Shown here: positions 10,801 to 21,117 of the stretch, piece after piece
Layout: the number at the start of each line of letters is the position of its first letter
Position numbering within the stretch: the first letter of the stretch is position 1
Assembly: GCA_030619925.1 (NCBI GenBank)
Contig: JAUXAL010000026.1
Span: forward strand, 1-44,310
From: Phycisphaerae bacterium
Lineage (GTDB): Bacteria > Planctomycetota > Phycisphaerae > Sedimentisphaerales > Anaerobacaceae
DNA length: 44,310 nucleotides
Direction: 5' to 3'
The notes under the pieces: model-generated
What the model saw: the letters and a program-made list of their open reading frames with translations, nothing else
Told to the model about the DNA's origin: nothing
Database searches by the model: none
Made by a program: the position numbers and the translations under genes

Positions 10801-13364
10801 GCACCGCTGGCGTCTACCACAAAGACATATAGCTGGAAAAGCTCGGCCGGCAAAGCGAGGTAGTGAGCACCTATATCAACGACACCTGTATCGGTGACGC
10901 CGTCTGTTCTTGTCGTGTACGTATGCATCTGAAGGCTGGGATCAGTATCGGGGTCACCGAGATCTACACAGGTACTGTCGATAAACTGTCCAGCCGCGGT
11001 TTGGCTTAGATAGTAATCGCCAAGCGGCCCGGTTGCAAACACCGGCTCCAAATGAATGTTGCCTATACCACTGTCATCATCCTCGATACAGGAGTACGTA
11101 GCTGAACAGTTGTACAGGTCATCGCCGTTGCCCCAAAGGATGCAGTTTGTAATCACCGGGAAAGAGTCGCGATAAGCAAAGATGCCGCCATCTTTCGACG
11201 CACCAGGCTCCACAACAATAGTGCAGTTTGTAATAGTCGGCGATGAGTACTCCAAGTCAATTCCGCCGCTTTTATAAAGCGCTGAATTATTCGTAATTAC
11301 ACAATTGAATATGTTCGGGGATGCGTAATGGCACGCTATCCCGCCGCCGACGTTATTTGCGAAATTGTTGCTGATAAGACAGTTGCTAATTACCGGAGAA
11401 GCCTGCTCGCAATTTATACCGCCACCCATACCGGCGCTTCCTGAGGTTTGGTTATCGGCAATGGTGCAGTTTTTGATCGTCGGCGAACTGTCATAGCAAT
11501 CGATTCCGCCACCGTAGTATTCTGCGAAATTATTGCTGATAATACAGTCCGTGATTGTCGGTGATGCCCCGTCACACCTAATGCCGCCCCCGTAATCGGT
11601 AATGCCCCAGCTGATAGTGAAGCCCTTCAGAACAGTAGCAGGGCCCTCACCGTTGACAAATCTTACTACAGAATCTTCACTCAATAAACCCAAAATATAT
11701 GTGTTTTCAGGACTGATTGTCGTATCGCTCGGCTGGGTGATATCACCGCTGCGAAGCGTTATCGCCTTACCTTTAAAGTCAATGGTTTCATGAAAGAGAG
11801 TGTCGGCCTCAGCAATCAGCACATCACCGTCATTGGCATCGTCTATGGCCGCCTGGATAGAGCGGTAAAGATTACCTGGATCACTGCTATTTATAACTTT
11901 GCCTGATCTTCCAGTGGGGATTAACGTTAATGCCTTATGCAGATTAATCCGTCCACCTGAGAGACAAAGCCTGGGCGAGGCCAATACCGGTTCAACCGCC
12001 TTCAAGAGAATACCCTTTACAATTTTGGGTGGTAGCGACGGGTACTGCGACGAAACCAGTGCGCAGCCGCCTGAGACATGTGGCGCAGCCATCGATGTCC
12101 CGCTCAACGATGCGTAATCGGTAGAGATGCCATAAACCATCATTCCAACAGTCTCGTATGTCGGGGTCGTACTTAGGATGTCCGTGCCTGGCTCACCTAC
12201 GTCAACCGAAGTCGCTCCATAATTGGAGAAAAATGACATTTGATCATCCTGATCCGTCGACATTACAGAAATGACGTTATCCAGGTCATAGCTTGCAGGA
12301 TAAACGGGATTGAAATCATTGTCGTTGCCATAATCGTTACCTGCCGCAGCTACGAAAAGCAGCCCTGCATCTCCGGCATTTGCGATAGCGTCATAAAGAG
12401 ATTGCGAATAGACGTACCCTCCCCACGAGGCGTTTATAATCTTGGCGCCATTATCAATAGCATACCCAATAGCTTCAACCGCATCACCAACAAGTAAATC
12501 GGGCAAAATAGCATGATCATCAGCGAAGACTTTCAAGGCCATAAGCTTGACATTCCAGCAAACGCCGACAATCCCCTCACCGTTATTGCCAACTGCGCCG
12601 ATGGTTCCTGCTACGTGGGTACCATGAAAGAGCATGTCACAAGGATCGCCGTCACCGTCAGTCGGATCGTCTTTGAAGGCCCCGGCAAAATCATAACCAT
12701 AAATATCGTCTACGTAGCCGTTGCCGTCGTCATCAACATCGGGCTCGCCATTTTGCTCTTCGGTGTTCACCCACATATTGTCCGCAAGGTCAGGATGGTT
12801 ATAGTCAATGCCCGTGTCGGAAACTGCTACGATGATCTCGGGGTCGCCGGTGTGAATATCCCAGGCCTCCGGTGCGTCAATGTCGGCATCGACAGTACCG
12901 CCGGTTTGGCCTGTGTTGTCCAGCCCCCACATCTCGGAGAACCTGGGGTCATTAGGAATAACAAACAACCTGTACTTGTAGTTCGGCTCGGCGTACAAAA
13001 CGTTAGCCGACCGGTTGAATTGGATAAGGGCATCCACAACGCTCGTGCCCTCGGGCAGCCCTACAACAGCCAGACCGGATACAATGTGGTCGTATTCTTT
13101 ATCTACCTTGGCCCCGGCAACGATAAAATCTGAAATCGCACTTTTTATTGCACGAGGCCGCCATGGCCCCATTATAACCGGACCCTCCGGCAGCTGCGCA
13201 CCTACCCCCACATCAGCAAAACGCACAATCAGTTCGCCTTGCCTATAAGCTGCGAGCTCATCTTGCGATAAGTCGTAAAATCCAAACCCGGGTAACTCGA
13301 CTGCTCCCGCAAAACCAGCTACGGATAACAAAACCAACAAGCTAATCAGAATTTGTCGTTTCAT
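1809..13364 (-). CDS. Giant secreted S8 protease / beta-helix / FN3-like protein
   Basis: A 3851-residue exported protein. A signal peptide covers residues 1-21 (hydrophobic core, then AGA). A subtilisin-like S8 peptidase follows at about 160-475, with a complete catalytic set: Asp183 (SDTGID), His247 (HGTHVAG), Asn343 (AAGND) and Ser424 (GTSMAAPH). Residues from about 490 to 3470 form four large modules of right-handed parallel beta-helix repeats. Each module closes with a signature of the type LSQTAAGQ...DSPCVD.GS, then TGVVD.G.HY and, in the first three, an InlB-like segment (for example VEPSG...PGYRV). Two modules carry Gly-rich, partly collagen-like stretches. A dockerin-like calcium motif pair lies near 3479-3545, followed by about three FN3-like repeats to the end. 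There is no transmembrane anchor or sorting motif at the C-terminus. Likely role: an exported or cell-surface protease with a long fibrous body; substrate unknown. The neighbouring secretin-like gene is on the same strand, but a link is only inferred. Confidence 0.9.
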   Translation of the reverse strand: MKRQILISLLVLLSVAGFAGAVELPGFGFYDLSQDELAAYRQGELIVRFADVGVGAQLPEGPVIMGPWRPRAIKSAISDFIVAGAKVDKEYDHIVSGLAVVGLPEGTSVVDALIQFNRSANVLYAEPNYKYRLFVIPNDPRFSEMWGLDNTGQTGGTVDADIDAPEAWDIHTGDPEIIVAVSDTGIDYNHPDLADNMWVNTEEQNGEPDVDDDGNGYVDDIYGYDFAGAFKDDPTDGDGDPCDMLFHGTHVAGTIGAVGNNGEGIVGVCWNVKLMALKVFADDHAILPDLLVGDAVEAIGYAIDNGAKIINASWGGYVYSQSLYDAIANAGDAGLLFVAAAGNDYGNDNDFNPVYPASYDLDNVISVMSTDQDDQMSFFSNYGATSVDVGEPGTDILSTTPTYETVGMMVYGISTDYASLSGTSMAAPHVSGGCALVSSQYPSLPPKIVKGILLKAVEPVLASPRLCLSGGRINLHKALTLIPTGRSGKVINSSDPGNLYRSIQAAIDDANDGDVLIAEADTLFHETIDFKGKAITLRSGDITQPSDTTISPENTYILGLLSEDSVVRFVNGEGPATVLKGFTISWGITDYGGGIRCDGASPTITDCIISNNFAEYYGGGIDCYDSSPTIKNCTIADNQTSGSAGMGGGINCEQASPVISNCLISNNFANNVGGGIACHYASPNIFNCVITNNSALYKSGGIDLEYSSPTITNCTIVVEPGASKDGGIFAYRDSFPVITNCILWGNGDDLYNCSATYSCIEDDDSGIGNIHLEPVFATGPLGDYYLSQTAAGQFIDSTCVDLGDPDTDPSLQMHTYTTRTDGVTDTGVVDIGAHYLALPAELFQLYVFVVDASGAPVDPNLANGYVDPNRGAYRQYEIVRLRAYLEPGYRIKAWTGTDDDLSTEPNNTVTITGDAFISVEFEEIPLHRLRTEVIGGRGTISPRHRRGEYYHEGTVVTLIATPNQSYIVDRWSGTDDDTSWSGRNTVTIDSDKDVTVLFRQPKSLHVPGQYPDIGVAINAAYSHGDKIVVSAGTYYGGYDFMGKAITIASEHPDDPCFVAATIIVSGGWPAFVFQSGEGPDSVVDGFTIQGLGDLGPIGPPDMDGIGESGAYALGGAISCFNGSSPTLSHLVIRDCLARGQDGEDATFIFDPPDEPEDPLEALEGEEALDDPPEIDPEDPDTYDPNNAVDPDDPNAPIDGMNGEDGADGLPGEPGADGADGQPGYAGGNGGVGYGGAMYFDANSNPTILYCTIINCSAIGGDGGFGGLGQDGQAGQGGQPGQPGQDGQAGQDGFNDGADGVGGNGGAGGEGGLGGNGGAGGPGGKGGGGGEALGGAIYFGPNCRPTIRHCTILNSMTRQGLGNYGGGGGNGGLGNDGADGADGGGGGDPDGEDGDDGADGPGGNGGDGGEGGSMGINGTRSWGGAIFYSENCEVIMSDTIISYSTANTMVPTYSYAGGAGGNGGDGGNGANEAPGGNGGAGGDGGAGGPGEEDPGDGGAGGIGGEDGDDGEDGSDGLFAGSYTSSYGGGSYYDFGCKTELTDCTISYNRSRQTDGRGEDGGGEDYKDDCTAILNRCEFIGNSAGYDGGGQCFDGACTIQVNDCNYVNNSGDNDGGGLFCWYDCLLDINDSRFTGNSAIGVYGSGGAVYGGGWLDLMSGKWYHGGRITINNSRFGSNKAAFGGGLYWHGDDAEVSIFESVINDNTADHGGGMYWSSGAPQITGCGIIDNIAKGRWISMDYGGSFGGSFYGGGAGMFCWSSDAKIESCFISGNSSSGSGGGVYFGGDPCMPIIRNCLVEGNSAALDGGGVVSYWFMTPRISNCTIVDNTASDPHDPKHGRGGGISCSYESQTTLIDSILWGNTGINGNQIAIGSHKEPFYIDRPATLTVSYCDIQGGRGPEAIYVEPGRVLNWLNGNIDADPLFVEPYYYLSQTAAGQPVDSPCVDVGSDLAVNLGLDEYSVRSDGANDTGVVDMGLHYPTGEGRYQLTVNVVGEHGIVEPSGGLFNKYTVVTLRATVDPGYRVRWVGTDNDMSYTLSNTVTMYSDRIITAIIEQPPAIRVPGDYPSIQEAVDAASDGDVIIVNKGRYRGATINIPGKAITITSTNPDDPGSVAETIIDREGYICCAIVFSSDCGPDTILNGLTIANASWYKIDQESPPDPGDDGYDGYDISGAAIYIDSGASPTIVNCVITNSQITAGNASNGNTGGAQGDLSDTEDPNSSLLVYGHNGGDGGDGGSAFGGGIYCGPYSSPTIRNCTINDCDVIGGNAGSAGDGGAGAENGAGGTGGTGGDGGGAYGGGIYVGYGSTPTISDCNIVNCSAIGGDAADGGDGGDATGDNGVGGNGGIGGYNSRAYGGGIYFADRAIATVSNCRIDDCSATASDAGDAGNFGDAPEFPGFGGYGGGYLGEYWKQSAYGGGVYCGNGSKITFENCTFSNNTIVGGMSGIGGDNPLGATGTQPVISYLVPVYGAGAFCESSSLPVFLGCDITGNYAQDVNEPNDPALPAYRLSPYISYGGGICSVDANSAIIADCNFSDNYATLGGGLYWDQSNTVVTDSNFADNSAFNGGGIYCVDSAASTIRGCKITGNQAIEPGGEGGGIHCSSIPALIADCQIQYNMAFTSGGGVYLSGGAAKEKILGNCLITDNFAGRDGGGVSANWHNELIISNSTIYNNTAGDVNDPNSSGYGGGLYCSYESYTDVINSILWDNLGNDGAQISIATGLEFDQRPSTVTVSYSDISGWRDPNGAEWVDPNAVFVDAGCFLDWDFNSIIEANPLFVNGHYLSQKAVGQLTDSPCVDAGSAAANSPNIGMYQYTTRIDGVNDADIVDIGYHYVIDLLDLTITVVGENGTVEPSGSATYNRDAVVRVRAIPDPGYRVKGWYDVNDVLFSIDKTLEVVMDSDQILTIQFEQRGTTEVSGGGDAIGLAIDAAKNGETLIVGPGIYDGDISTGGKDITLVSTNPDDPNIVANTIIDCQQAGRGFIFNSGEDANTVVDGFTVINGSLTDEGGAGIYVDVNTSPVIKNFVISDCSVSGEYGGGGIYVASDSSPTFINCTINNCSSDIGGGGAFCDVNSAAVFNHCTFSDNSADIGGGIYYDANCISELIECTFSSNSAVQNGGGLYCDVNDLITIADSNFADNSAMRGAGLYFDPNCSGIIIETMLLRNDAGEYGGAIYLNDSNDFSVVDCNIAYNSALHGGGVYCIDSTATAIMGSTIQYNIAAADADDPATTGQGGGIYGFSAPLLIRDCVLTYNVANTSGGGVYLSGVSAYDQNQALLGPQIINCLITNNLAGRDGGGVSANWYVDLIVGNCTFVGNAAVGSFGETDRTGFGGGFHCSYESDCLVADSIFWNNYAVKGDAIAVATGFEFDPRPSSLTVSYSDIKTGSPAVWLDDGCVLNWGAGNIDDNPLFTRGPLGGYYLSQTVAGQSRNSPCVNAGSDLAGNLGMIWSIIPSGRVSGYTTRTDEVLEKGLVDMGYHHSTIEACRFCDLVYDGVIDFSDFAMLASRWLDAGCSDADGWCGGSDITFDTYVDFEDLASFVDCWLVEDTDAPIPDPSRWEIVPYLTSGTSVSMTAETAFDAWGWDVEYYFECVSGNCHDSGWRKSRTYADGGLAFAAEYGYRVKTRDGMGNETEWSQTRYAGVEDTTPPAPAPVWAVEPYAVTSNSIAMTATTAYDDSGVEYYFESVSAGGNDSGWLDEPNYTDVDLDPNTEYSYRVKARDKSPNQNETAWSVVARATTLVPPDTTAPTPNPMEWDTTTDPNGFEGTPREIYGGNGTFDYWVEMTAAVATDASGVVEYFFECLDAPGVWPAGFSSGWQTETFYTVQVGRRGQGLRFRVQARDLYYNKTDWSSIERAN
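6160..6790 (-). repeat. Gly-rich loops in the third beta-helix module
   Basis: Within the giant protein gene, this part encodes repeated GGxGG and GAGGxGG stretches that interrupt beta-helix turns ending in motifs such as AYGGGIY. The DNA is a near-continuous run of GCC and ACC words on the plus strand, which produces long spurious open frames on the opposite strand. Confidence 0.75.
8810..9780 (-). repeat. Collagen-like and Gly-rich tracts in the second beta-helix module
   Basis: Four Gly-rich stretches within the giant protein, separated by conserved beta-helix turns (AMYF, AIYF, AIFY). One contains a run in a G-x-y pattern (GQPGQPGQDGQAGQDG) and another reads DGADGLPGEPGADG, both collagen-like. 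Because each stretch sits between intact helix turns, they are best explained as long loops extruded from the helix face rather than a free linker. Confidence 0.8.
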
Positions 13365-13460
13365 TCTCCCGTTTCTAAAATTACCCTTTATTACTCATGA
13401 AACCGTCAATACTTTTAAGATACCCCCAACACGCCCAAACGTTACAAATTGGGTTTTGCA

Positions 13461-13501
13461 ATGGGGACCCCAAAACACAAAATGCCGCCTTTGGGGACCC
13501 C
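13461..13501. repeat. Two copies of the near-palindrome TGGGGACCCCA
   Basis: The 11-bp near-palindrome occurs at about 13462-13472 and again at about 13492-13502, in the 180-bp gap upstream of the giant protein gene and downstream of the secretin-like gene. Function unknown; it could form small hairpins in either transcript. Confidence 0.5.
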
Positions 13502-13544
13502 ACAAACGTGGGAACAATCGCAAAAAACCATAACCGCCTGAAGT

Positions 13545-17093
<3,549 letters not shown>

Positions 17094-17412
17094 AATAAAC
17101 CTCCTGCCTACAAAAAAACCGCCCTCATAAGGAAACTTCTAACAAATCATCGTTACTTACAACCTCCGGTTCTAAGATAACATAAGAACAGGTTAGACTT
17201 ATGATAACCCAGTCTATAAAAAAACATTTTTGTTTGCAAGAGAAAAATTTGATTTATGCCCCCTTGACCGATAATATTTTAATTATGGTTCGCCAAAGTG
17301 GAAAGTTTGGACAAACTGGGGGGAAAATAGTCACCTAAAAAGTGCTTCTTTTGTGGCCTTAGCAAGGCTTTCGAGAAGAAATTGTAGAATATAATCCTTC
17401 AAAACAAGCAAT
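17094..17412. promoter_or_regulatory. Divergent promoter region, secretin-like gene and tsaB
   Basis: An AT-rich 319-bp gap between divergent genes. For tsaB, TATAAT at 17390-17395 is a good -10 box with a poor -35 (about TTTCGA at 17369) and would start transcription only some ten bases before the ATG. For the minus-strand gene, TTGCAA at 17234-17239 and TATAGA (reverse of 17213-17218) are 15 bases apart, a weak candidate. No gene or clear hairpin is seen. Confidence 0.4.
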
Positions 17413-18183
17413 ATGGCACGAAAACCTTTTGTTTTAGCTGTCGAAACCTCCAGCAGAATAGGCTCCGTTGCAGTAGCACTTGGCGAAAAGATACTCGCCG
17501 AAACCGCCTTTTCCGCACCCATCAGACATAGTGCAGAGATTTTTCCTGCCGTTCGTGGCCTGCTGGACCGCTTCAGCCGAGAACCAAAGGAAATTGAGCA
17601 GATCTACATATCTATCGGCCCCGGCAGCTTCACCGGCTTGCGCATCGCTGTGACTTTCGCAAAGACAATGCACCTGGCCAACGCCGCAAAAATCGTTGCA
17701 GTCGATACGCTCGATGTAATCGCCGCCAATGTAGTCAATCTCACCGCAAAGAACACTGTTCAAGACTCGAATCACGAGCGACCGACGACGAGCGAAGATA
17801 GAATCGCCACCATCCTCGACGCCAAGCGAGGCCAATTCTTCATCGCCGTTTACAAACGCAATACGAGCAACGGGCGACAAGCGACGAGTGGCCGAATCTG
17901 GCAAAAAATCTTGCCGGATTCCCTTATGACCGCTTCGGAATTCCTTGAGAAGTTCCGCGACAGCAATCAACTTATATGGCTGCTCGGCGACGGCCTGTTG
18001 TATTATAAGGACAAATTCAAAGCTCAAGGCGTTCACTTCTGCCACGAGAAGTACTGGAGCCCGCGAGCCGGCAAGGTTCACTCGCTCGGCTGGCAGAAAG
18101 CTTTAGCCGGCCAATTCGCCGACCCTGTAGCGTTACAACCACTTTATTTACGCGCACCCGACGTCAAGCTAAAAAGGCAATAA
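17413..18183 (+). CDS. tsaB: tRNA threonylcarbamoyladenosine biosynthesis protein TsaB
   Basis: TsaB partners TsaD and TsaE to put the threonylcarbamoyl group on A37 of ANN-decoding tRNAs. It has the ASKHA fold with no active site of its own and acts in the cytoplasm. The family shows in LAVETSSRIGSVAV (8-21), HSAEIFP (39-45), the signature IGPGSFTGLRI (68-78) and ILDAKRGQFFIAVY (134-147). The length, 256 residues, is somewhat above the usual 220-235. The surplus fits two low-complexity stretches, residues 116-129 (DNA about 17758-17802) and 150-161 (about 17860-17895). Their DNA is made of CGAGCGAC-like words, unlike the rest of the gene but like intergenic repeats elsewhere in this window. 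The reading frame is kept. The ATG has no strong ribosome binding site. The family call is firm; full activity is not proven. Confidence 0.9.
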   Translation: MARKPFVLAVETSSRIGSVAVALGEKILAETAFSAPIRHSAEIFPAVRGLLDRFSREPKEIEQIYISIGPGSFTGLRIAVTFAKTMHLANAAKIVAVDTLDVIAANVVNLTAKNTVQDSNHERPTTSEDRIATILDAKRGQFFIAVYKRNTSNGRQATSGRIWQKILPDSLMTASEFLEKFRDSNQLIWLLGDGLLYYKDKFKAQGVHFCHEKYWSPRAGKVHSLGWQKALAGQFADPVALQPLYLRAPDVKLKRQ

Positions 18184-18533
18184 CGCAAAATAATCAACCA
18201 TCGATAATCAATAATCAATTGGAAGGCAGGAGCAGACTATGCAAACTCAAAGCAATCTACTGATTTTGAGTTGTCCGGCCTTTGGCGGGTCTTCGACATT
18301 TTGCCTTTTGATATTTGCTTTCTGATCCTTTCTCTGCGTCCATCTGAGGCTCTAAATCTCGGCAGATAATATCCGCTATACCCGGCATTTGGTGCGAAAA
18401 ATACTTGGCTTCTTTATAAAGTCTTTGCCAAAAATTGCCGAAAATAGGGTGCAAAAAGCCTATAGTGTGTACAACAAGGCTGGAAAAGCGGTAAAAACAG
18501 AGGCAAAACTCAATTTACTAAGGAGGATTAAAA
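18184..18533. other. Intergenic gap with short-word repeat
   Basis: After tsaB, 18190-18221 holds the degenerate tandem word ATAATCAA. The rest is unremarkable. A 65-codon minus-strand open frame (18257-18454) lacks a convincing ribosome binding site and recognisable content. The gap ends in the strong AAGGAGG of the next gene. Confidence 0.6.
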
Positions 18534-18740
18534 ATGCCTTGGAACTTATTTGAAAGAATTATCAACGCCTTCAAACCTTCCAAAGAACCTGAGCAGGCAC
18601 CTGAAGAACCACAGTCATGGCCCGAAGGTAGTACCGAATGGCCTGAAGGTGGTACCGAGCAGCAGGAAGGTTCGCAAGAGCCTTCTCCAAGCTTTCAAGA
18701 GACACCCGGGGGCACACAGCAAGACGAATGGCAAGAATAA
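18534..18740 (+). CDS. Small acidic protein of unknown function
   Basis: A 68-residue protein. The first 15 residues (MPWNLFERIINAFKP) could form a short amphipathic helix. The rest is Glu, Pro, Gly, Ser and Gln rich, strongly acidic and probably disordered, with imperfect repeats of the type WPEGSTE / WPEGGTE / QQEGSQE. There is no Cys, signal peptide or membrane segment. An excellent AAGGAGG with 7-base spacing before ATG supports translation. It is alone between two gaps, upstream of the chaperonin cluster. I do not recognise a family. The repeat-like tail means a repeat-derived gene cannot be excluded. Confidence 0.6.
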   Translation: MPWNLFERIINAFKPSKEPEQAPEEPQSWPEGSTEWPEGGTEQQEGSQEPSPSFQETPGGTQQDEWQE

Positions 18741-19368
18741 GAAGATAGAAGAATCTGGCCATTACGTATTCATAAGGTTGTCGAAGTCATTGATGAGATA
18801 GCATCACAGGTGATTTCTTGACTCTCAACGGCGCTGTTTGAGCTGCCCGTGCGGCCTAGGACCGATAAGGGTTCAACGGCTGTAGCTGCGCCACAAGTGG
18901 TTCTTGCTACACAGCAACCCCAAAACCACAGCTTCAACACAAAACTTGTACCCGCGTAGGCGGGTATCCCTCGGCGACCTCTCTGACCTTTACGGTTCAC
19001 AAAATAGCTGCGTCAATCCGTGTCCATTTTTTTTATGCCCCGCCCTGAGCGGATCTGCGATATCGATTATCTGGGATACAGAGCCCCCAGCTCCGCTCAG
19101 GACGGCGGTTCACTGTCAGTTTGGCGTGGTCGGCCTGTTTTCAATGCCAAAATTGGTATTTTTTCGGCCCCTAAATCTAACCCGGCTAAGCTTATTATCA
19201 ATTTTTGCATTTCATAATTGCTTGTCAACAAGCTACTTACCGCAAACAGCTCAAAATAGCCCTTTGGCTGCACAAAAGCTGGTATATCTTTTGCACATTT
19301 GTATGAATTATGCGAAAATTAACGATTGAATCTTTCAGAAGGCAGACAATTTAAGGAGGCAAGCAATT
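18741..19368. other. Non-coding gap upstream of groEL1 with palindromes
   Basis: No convincing gene. A REP-like palindrome, TACCCGCGTAGGCGGGTA, lies at about 18950-18967; it translates to the IPAYAG type of peptide that REP-like elements give in many bacteria. A longer interrupted inverted repeat pairs CGCCCTGAGCGGA (about 19041-19053) with TCCGCTCAGGACGGCG (about 19092-19107), a possible structured RNA. The short palindrome GCTTGTCAACAAGC lies at about 19218-19231. I see no CIRCE operator and no clear promoter for groEL1. Confidence 0.5.
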
Positions 19369-21024
19369 ATGGCAGTTAAAGAATTGGCATTTGAATCTGA
19401 TGCAAGAGCCGGGCTGCTGGCCGGCGTGGAAAAACTCGCCGCAGCGGTAAAACCAACTCTTGGCCCAAGAGGCCGAAACGCCGTCATCGATAAAAGCTGG
19501 GGCGGTCCAACCGTAACCAAAGACGGCGTAACGGTTGCTGAAGAAATTGAGCTTATCGACAAAAACGAAAATCTCGGCGCAAAACTGGTAAAAGAAGCAG
19601 CAAGCAAAACCTCGAAAATCGCCGGCGACGGAACAACAACCGCTACCGTGCTCACCGAAGCATTGTTCAGAGAAGCCTACAAAAATCTCGCAGCCGGCGC
19701 TGATGCTATGGCTCTCAACCGCGGCATGCAAAGGGCAGCCAAGGTAGTAACAGACAAGCTTGCCTCTCTGGCAAAGCCCATCGATAGCACCAAAGCTGAC
19801 GACATAATCAATATCGCCTCGGTATCAGCTAATAACGACGTAGAAATCGGAAAGATTATGGCTAAAGCCTTCCAGCGGGTCGGCAAAGACGGCGTTATCA
19901 CCGTTGAAGAGGGCAAAAGCTTTGAGACAACCGTCGAGTTTGTCGAAGGGATGCAGTTCGACCGTGGCTATCTTTCGCCGCACTTCGCAACCGACATCGA
20001 GAATATGGTCTGCGAGCTGGAAAAACCGTTCATGCTCGTCTACGAGGAGAAAATCAGCAATGTTGCCAAACTCGTGCCACTTCTCGAGAAGGTCGCAAAG
20101 GCCAGAAAGCCATTGCTGATTATCGCAGAAGACGTTGAGAGCGAAGCATTGGCAACGCTGGTGGTTAACAAGCTAAAAGGTGTCCTGCAGGTCGCAGCCG
20201 TCAAGGCGCCCGGTTACGGCGACCGCAGAAAGGCAATGCTGCAGGACATAGCAATACTGACAGGTGCCGAGCCGATTTTCAAAGATCTGGGAATCGAGAT
20301 GGAAAACATCAGCGTAAGACAGCTCGGCCGGGCCAAAAAGGTAACCATCGATAACGACAATACAATTATCATTGAAGGCGCAGGCGACCAGGAGGCTATC
20401 GCCGGCAGAATCAAGCAAATAAAGGACGAAATAGAAGTTACAACCAGCGATTATGACCGCGAGAAACTACAGGAGCGGCTGGCCAAACTAACCGGTGGCG
20501 TCGCTCAAATCAACGTCGGCGCCGCAAGTGAAGCGGAAATGAAAGAAAGAAAAGCCCGAATTGAAGATGCCCTCCACTCCACCAGAGCAGCCATCGAAGA
20601 AGGTATCGTGCCCGGTGGAGGCGTAGCGCTAATCCGCTGTATCGATGCAGTCAAGAAACTAAAACTTAAAGGCGATGAACAAACCGGTGCCGATATTTTG
20701 GCAAAGGCGCTTACAACGCCCTGCTACTACATTGCTGACAACGCCGGAGCAACTCCAAATCTCGTGGTCAACAAAGTCGCAGAAGGCAAAGGCGGCTTCG
20801 GCTACAACGCCGACACCGACAAATACGAAGACCTGCTCAAAGCCGGCGTACTTGACCCGGCAAAGGTTACCCGAATTGCTCTGCAAAACGCCGCAAGTAT
20901 AGCCGGCCTGCTGCTGACGACCGATTGCCTCGTTACCGAAAAGCCGAAAGAAAAGGAAGAAATGCCGCCCGGAGGCCCAGGCATGGGCGGCGGCATGGGT
21001 GGCGGCATGGGTGGTATGATGTAA
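19369..21024 (+). CDS. groEL: Chaperonin GroEL, copy 1 (Gly/Met tail)
   Basis: ATP-driven folding chamber subunit, cytoplasmic. It works with the GroES lid encoded 93 bases downstream. The 551-residue length matches the family. ATP-site landmarks are TLGPRGRN (about 25-32), [10 protein letters not shown] (about 84-93) and the late [10 protein letters not shown] near 412. The C-terminus ends in the GGM tail ([14 protein letters not shown]) that projects into the cavity in canonical GroEL. TTAAGGAGG precedes the ATG at good spacing. This is probably the main folding chaperonin of the pair because it keeps the tail; that ranking is inference. Confidence 0.97.
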   Translation: MAVKELAFESDARAGLLAGVEKLAAAVKPTLGPRGRNAVIDKSWGGPTVTKDGVTVAEEIELIDKNENLGAKLVKEAASKTSKIAGDGTTTATVLTEALFREAYKNLAAGADAMALNRGMQRAAKVVTDKLASLAKPIDSTKADDIINIASVSANNDVEIGKIMAKAFQRVGKDGVITVEEGKSFETTVEFVEGMQFDRGYLSPHFATDIENMVCELEKPFMLVYEEKISNVAKLVPLLEKVAKARKPLLIIAEDVESEALATLVVNKLKGVLQVAAVKAPGYGDRRKAMLQDIAILTGAEPIFKDLGIEMENISVRQLGRAKKVTIDNDNTIIIEGAGDQEAIAGRIKQIKDEIEVTTSDYDREKLQERLAKLTGGVAQINVGAASEAEMKERKARIEDALHSTRAAIEEGIVPGGGVALIRCIDAVKKLKLKGDEQTGADILAKALTTPCYYIADNAGATPNLVVNKVAEGKGGFGYNADTDKYEDLLKAGVLDPAKVTRIALQNAASIAGLLLTTDCLVTEKPKEKEEMPPGGPGMGGGMGGGMGGMM

Positions 21025-21027
21025 GCA

Positions 21028-21048
21028 AGAAAACCTGAACGGTTTTTA
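21028..21048 (+). terminator. Weak hairpin after groEL1
   Basis: AAAACC and GGTTTTT flank a short loop (TGAAC), giving about 6 bp of mostly A-T stem followed by TATC. It may attenuate readthrough into groES, but it is too weak to call a firm terminator. Confidence 0.3.
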
Positions 21049-21117
21049 TCACCCTGTATTCCATAATAAGGCAAATGAGAATTAAAAAGTAGAACCAAAA
21101 TAGAGAAGGAGCCAGTT

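Noticed and set aside
18257-18454. A 65-codon minus-strand frame between tsaB and the acidic protein
   Set aside because: No ribosome binding site, no recognisable content, and it lies in a repeat-bearing gap.
19200-19368. CIRCE operator upstream of groEL1
   Set aside because: No TTAGCACTC / GAGTGCTAA pair is present; only an unrelated short palindrome, GCTTGTCAACAAGC.
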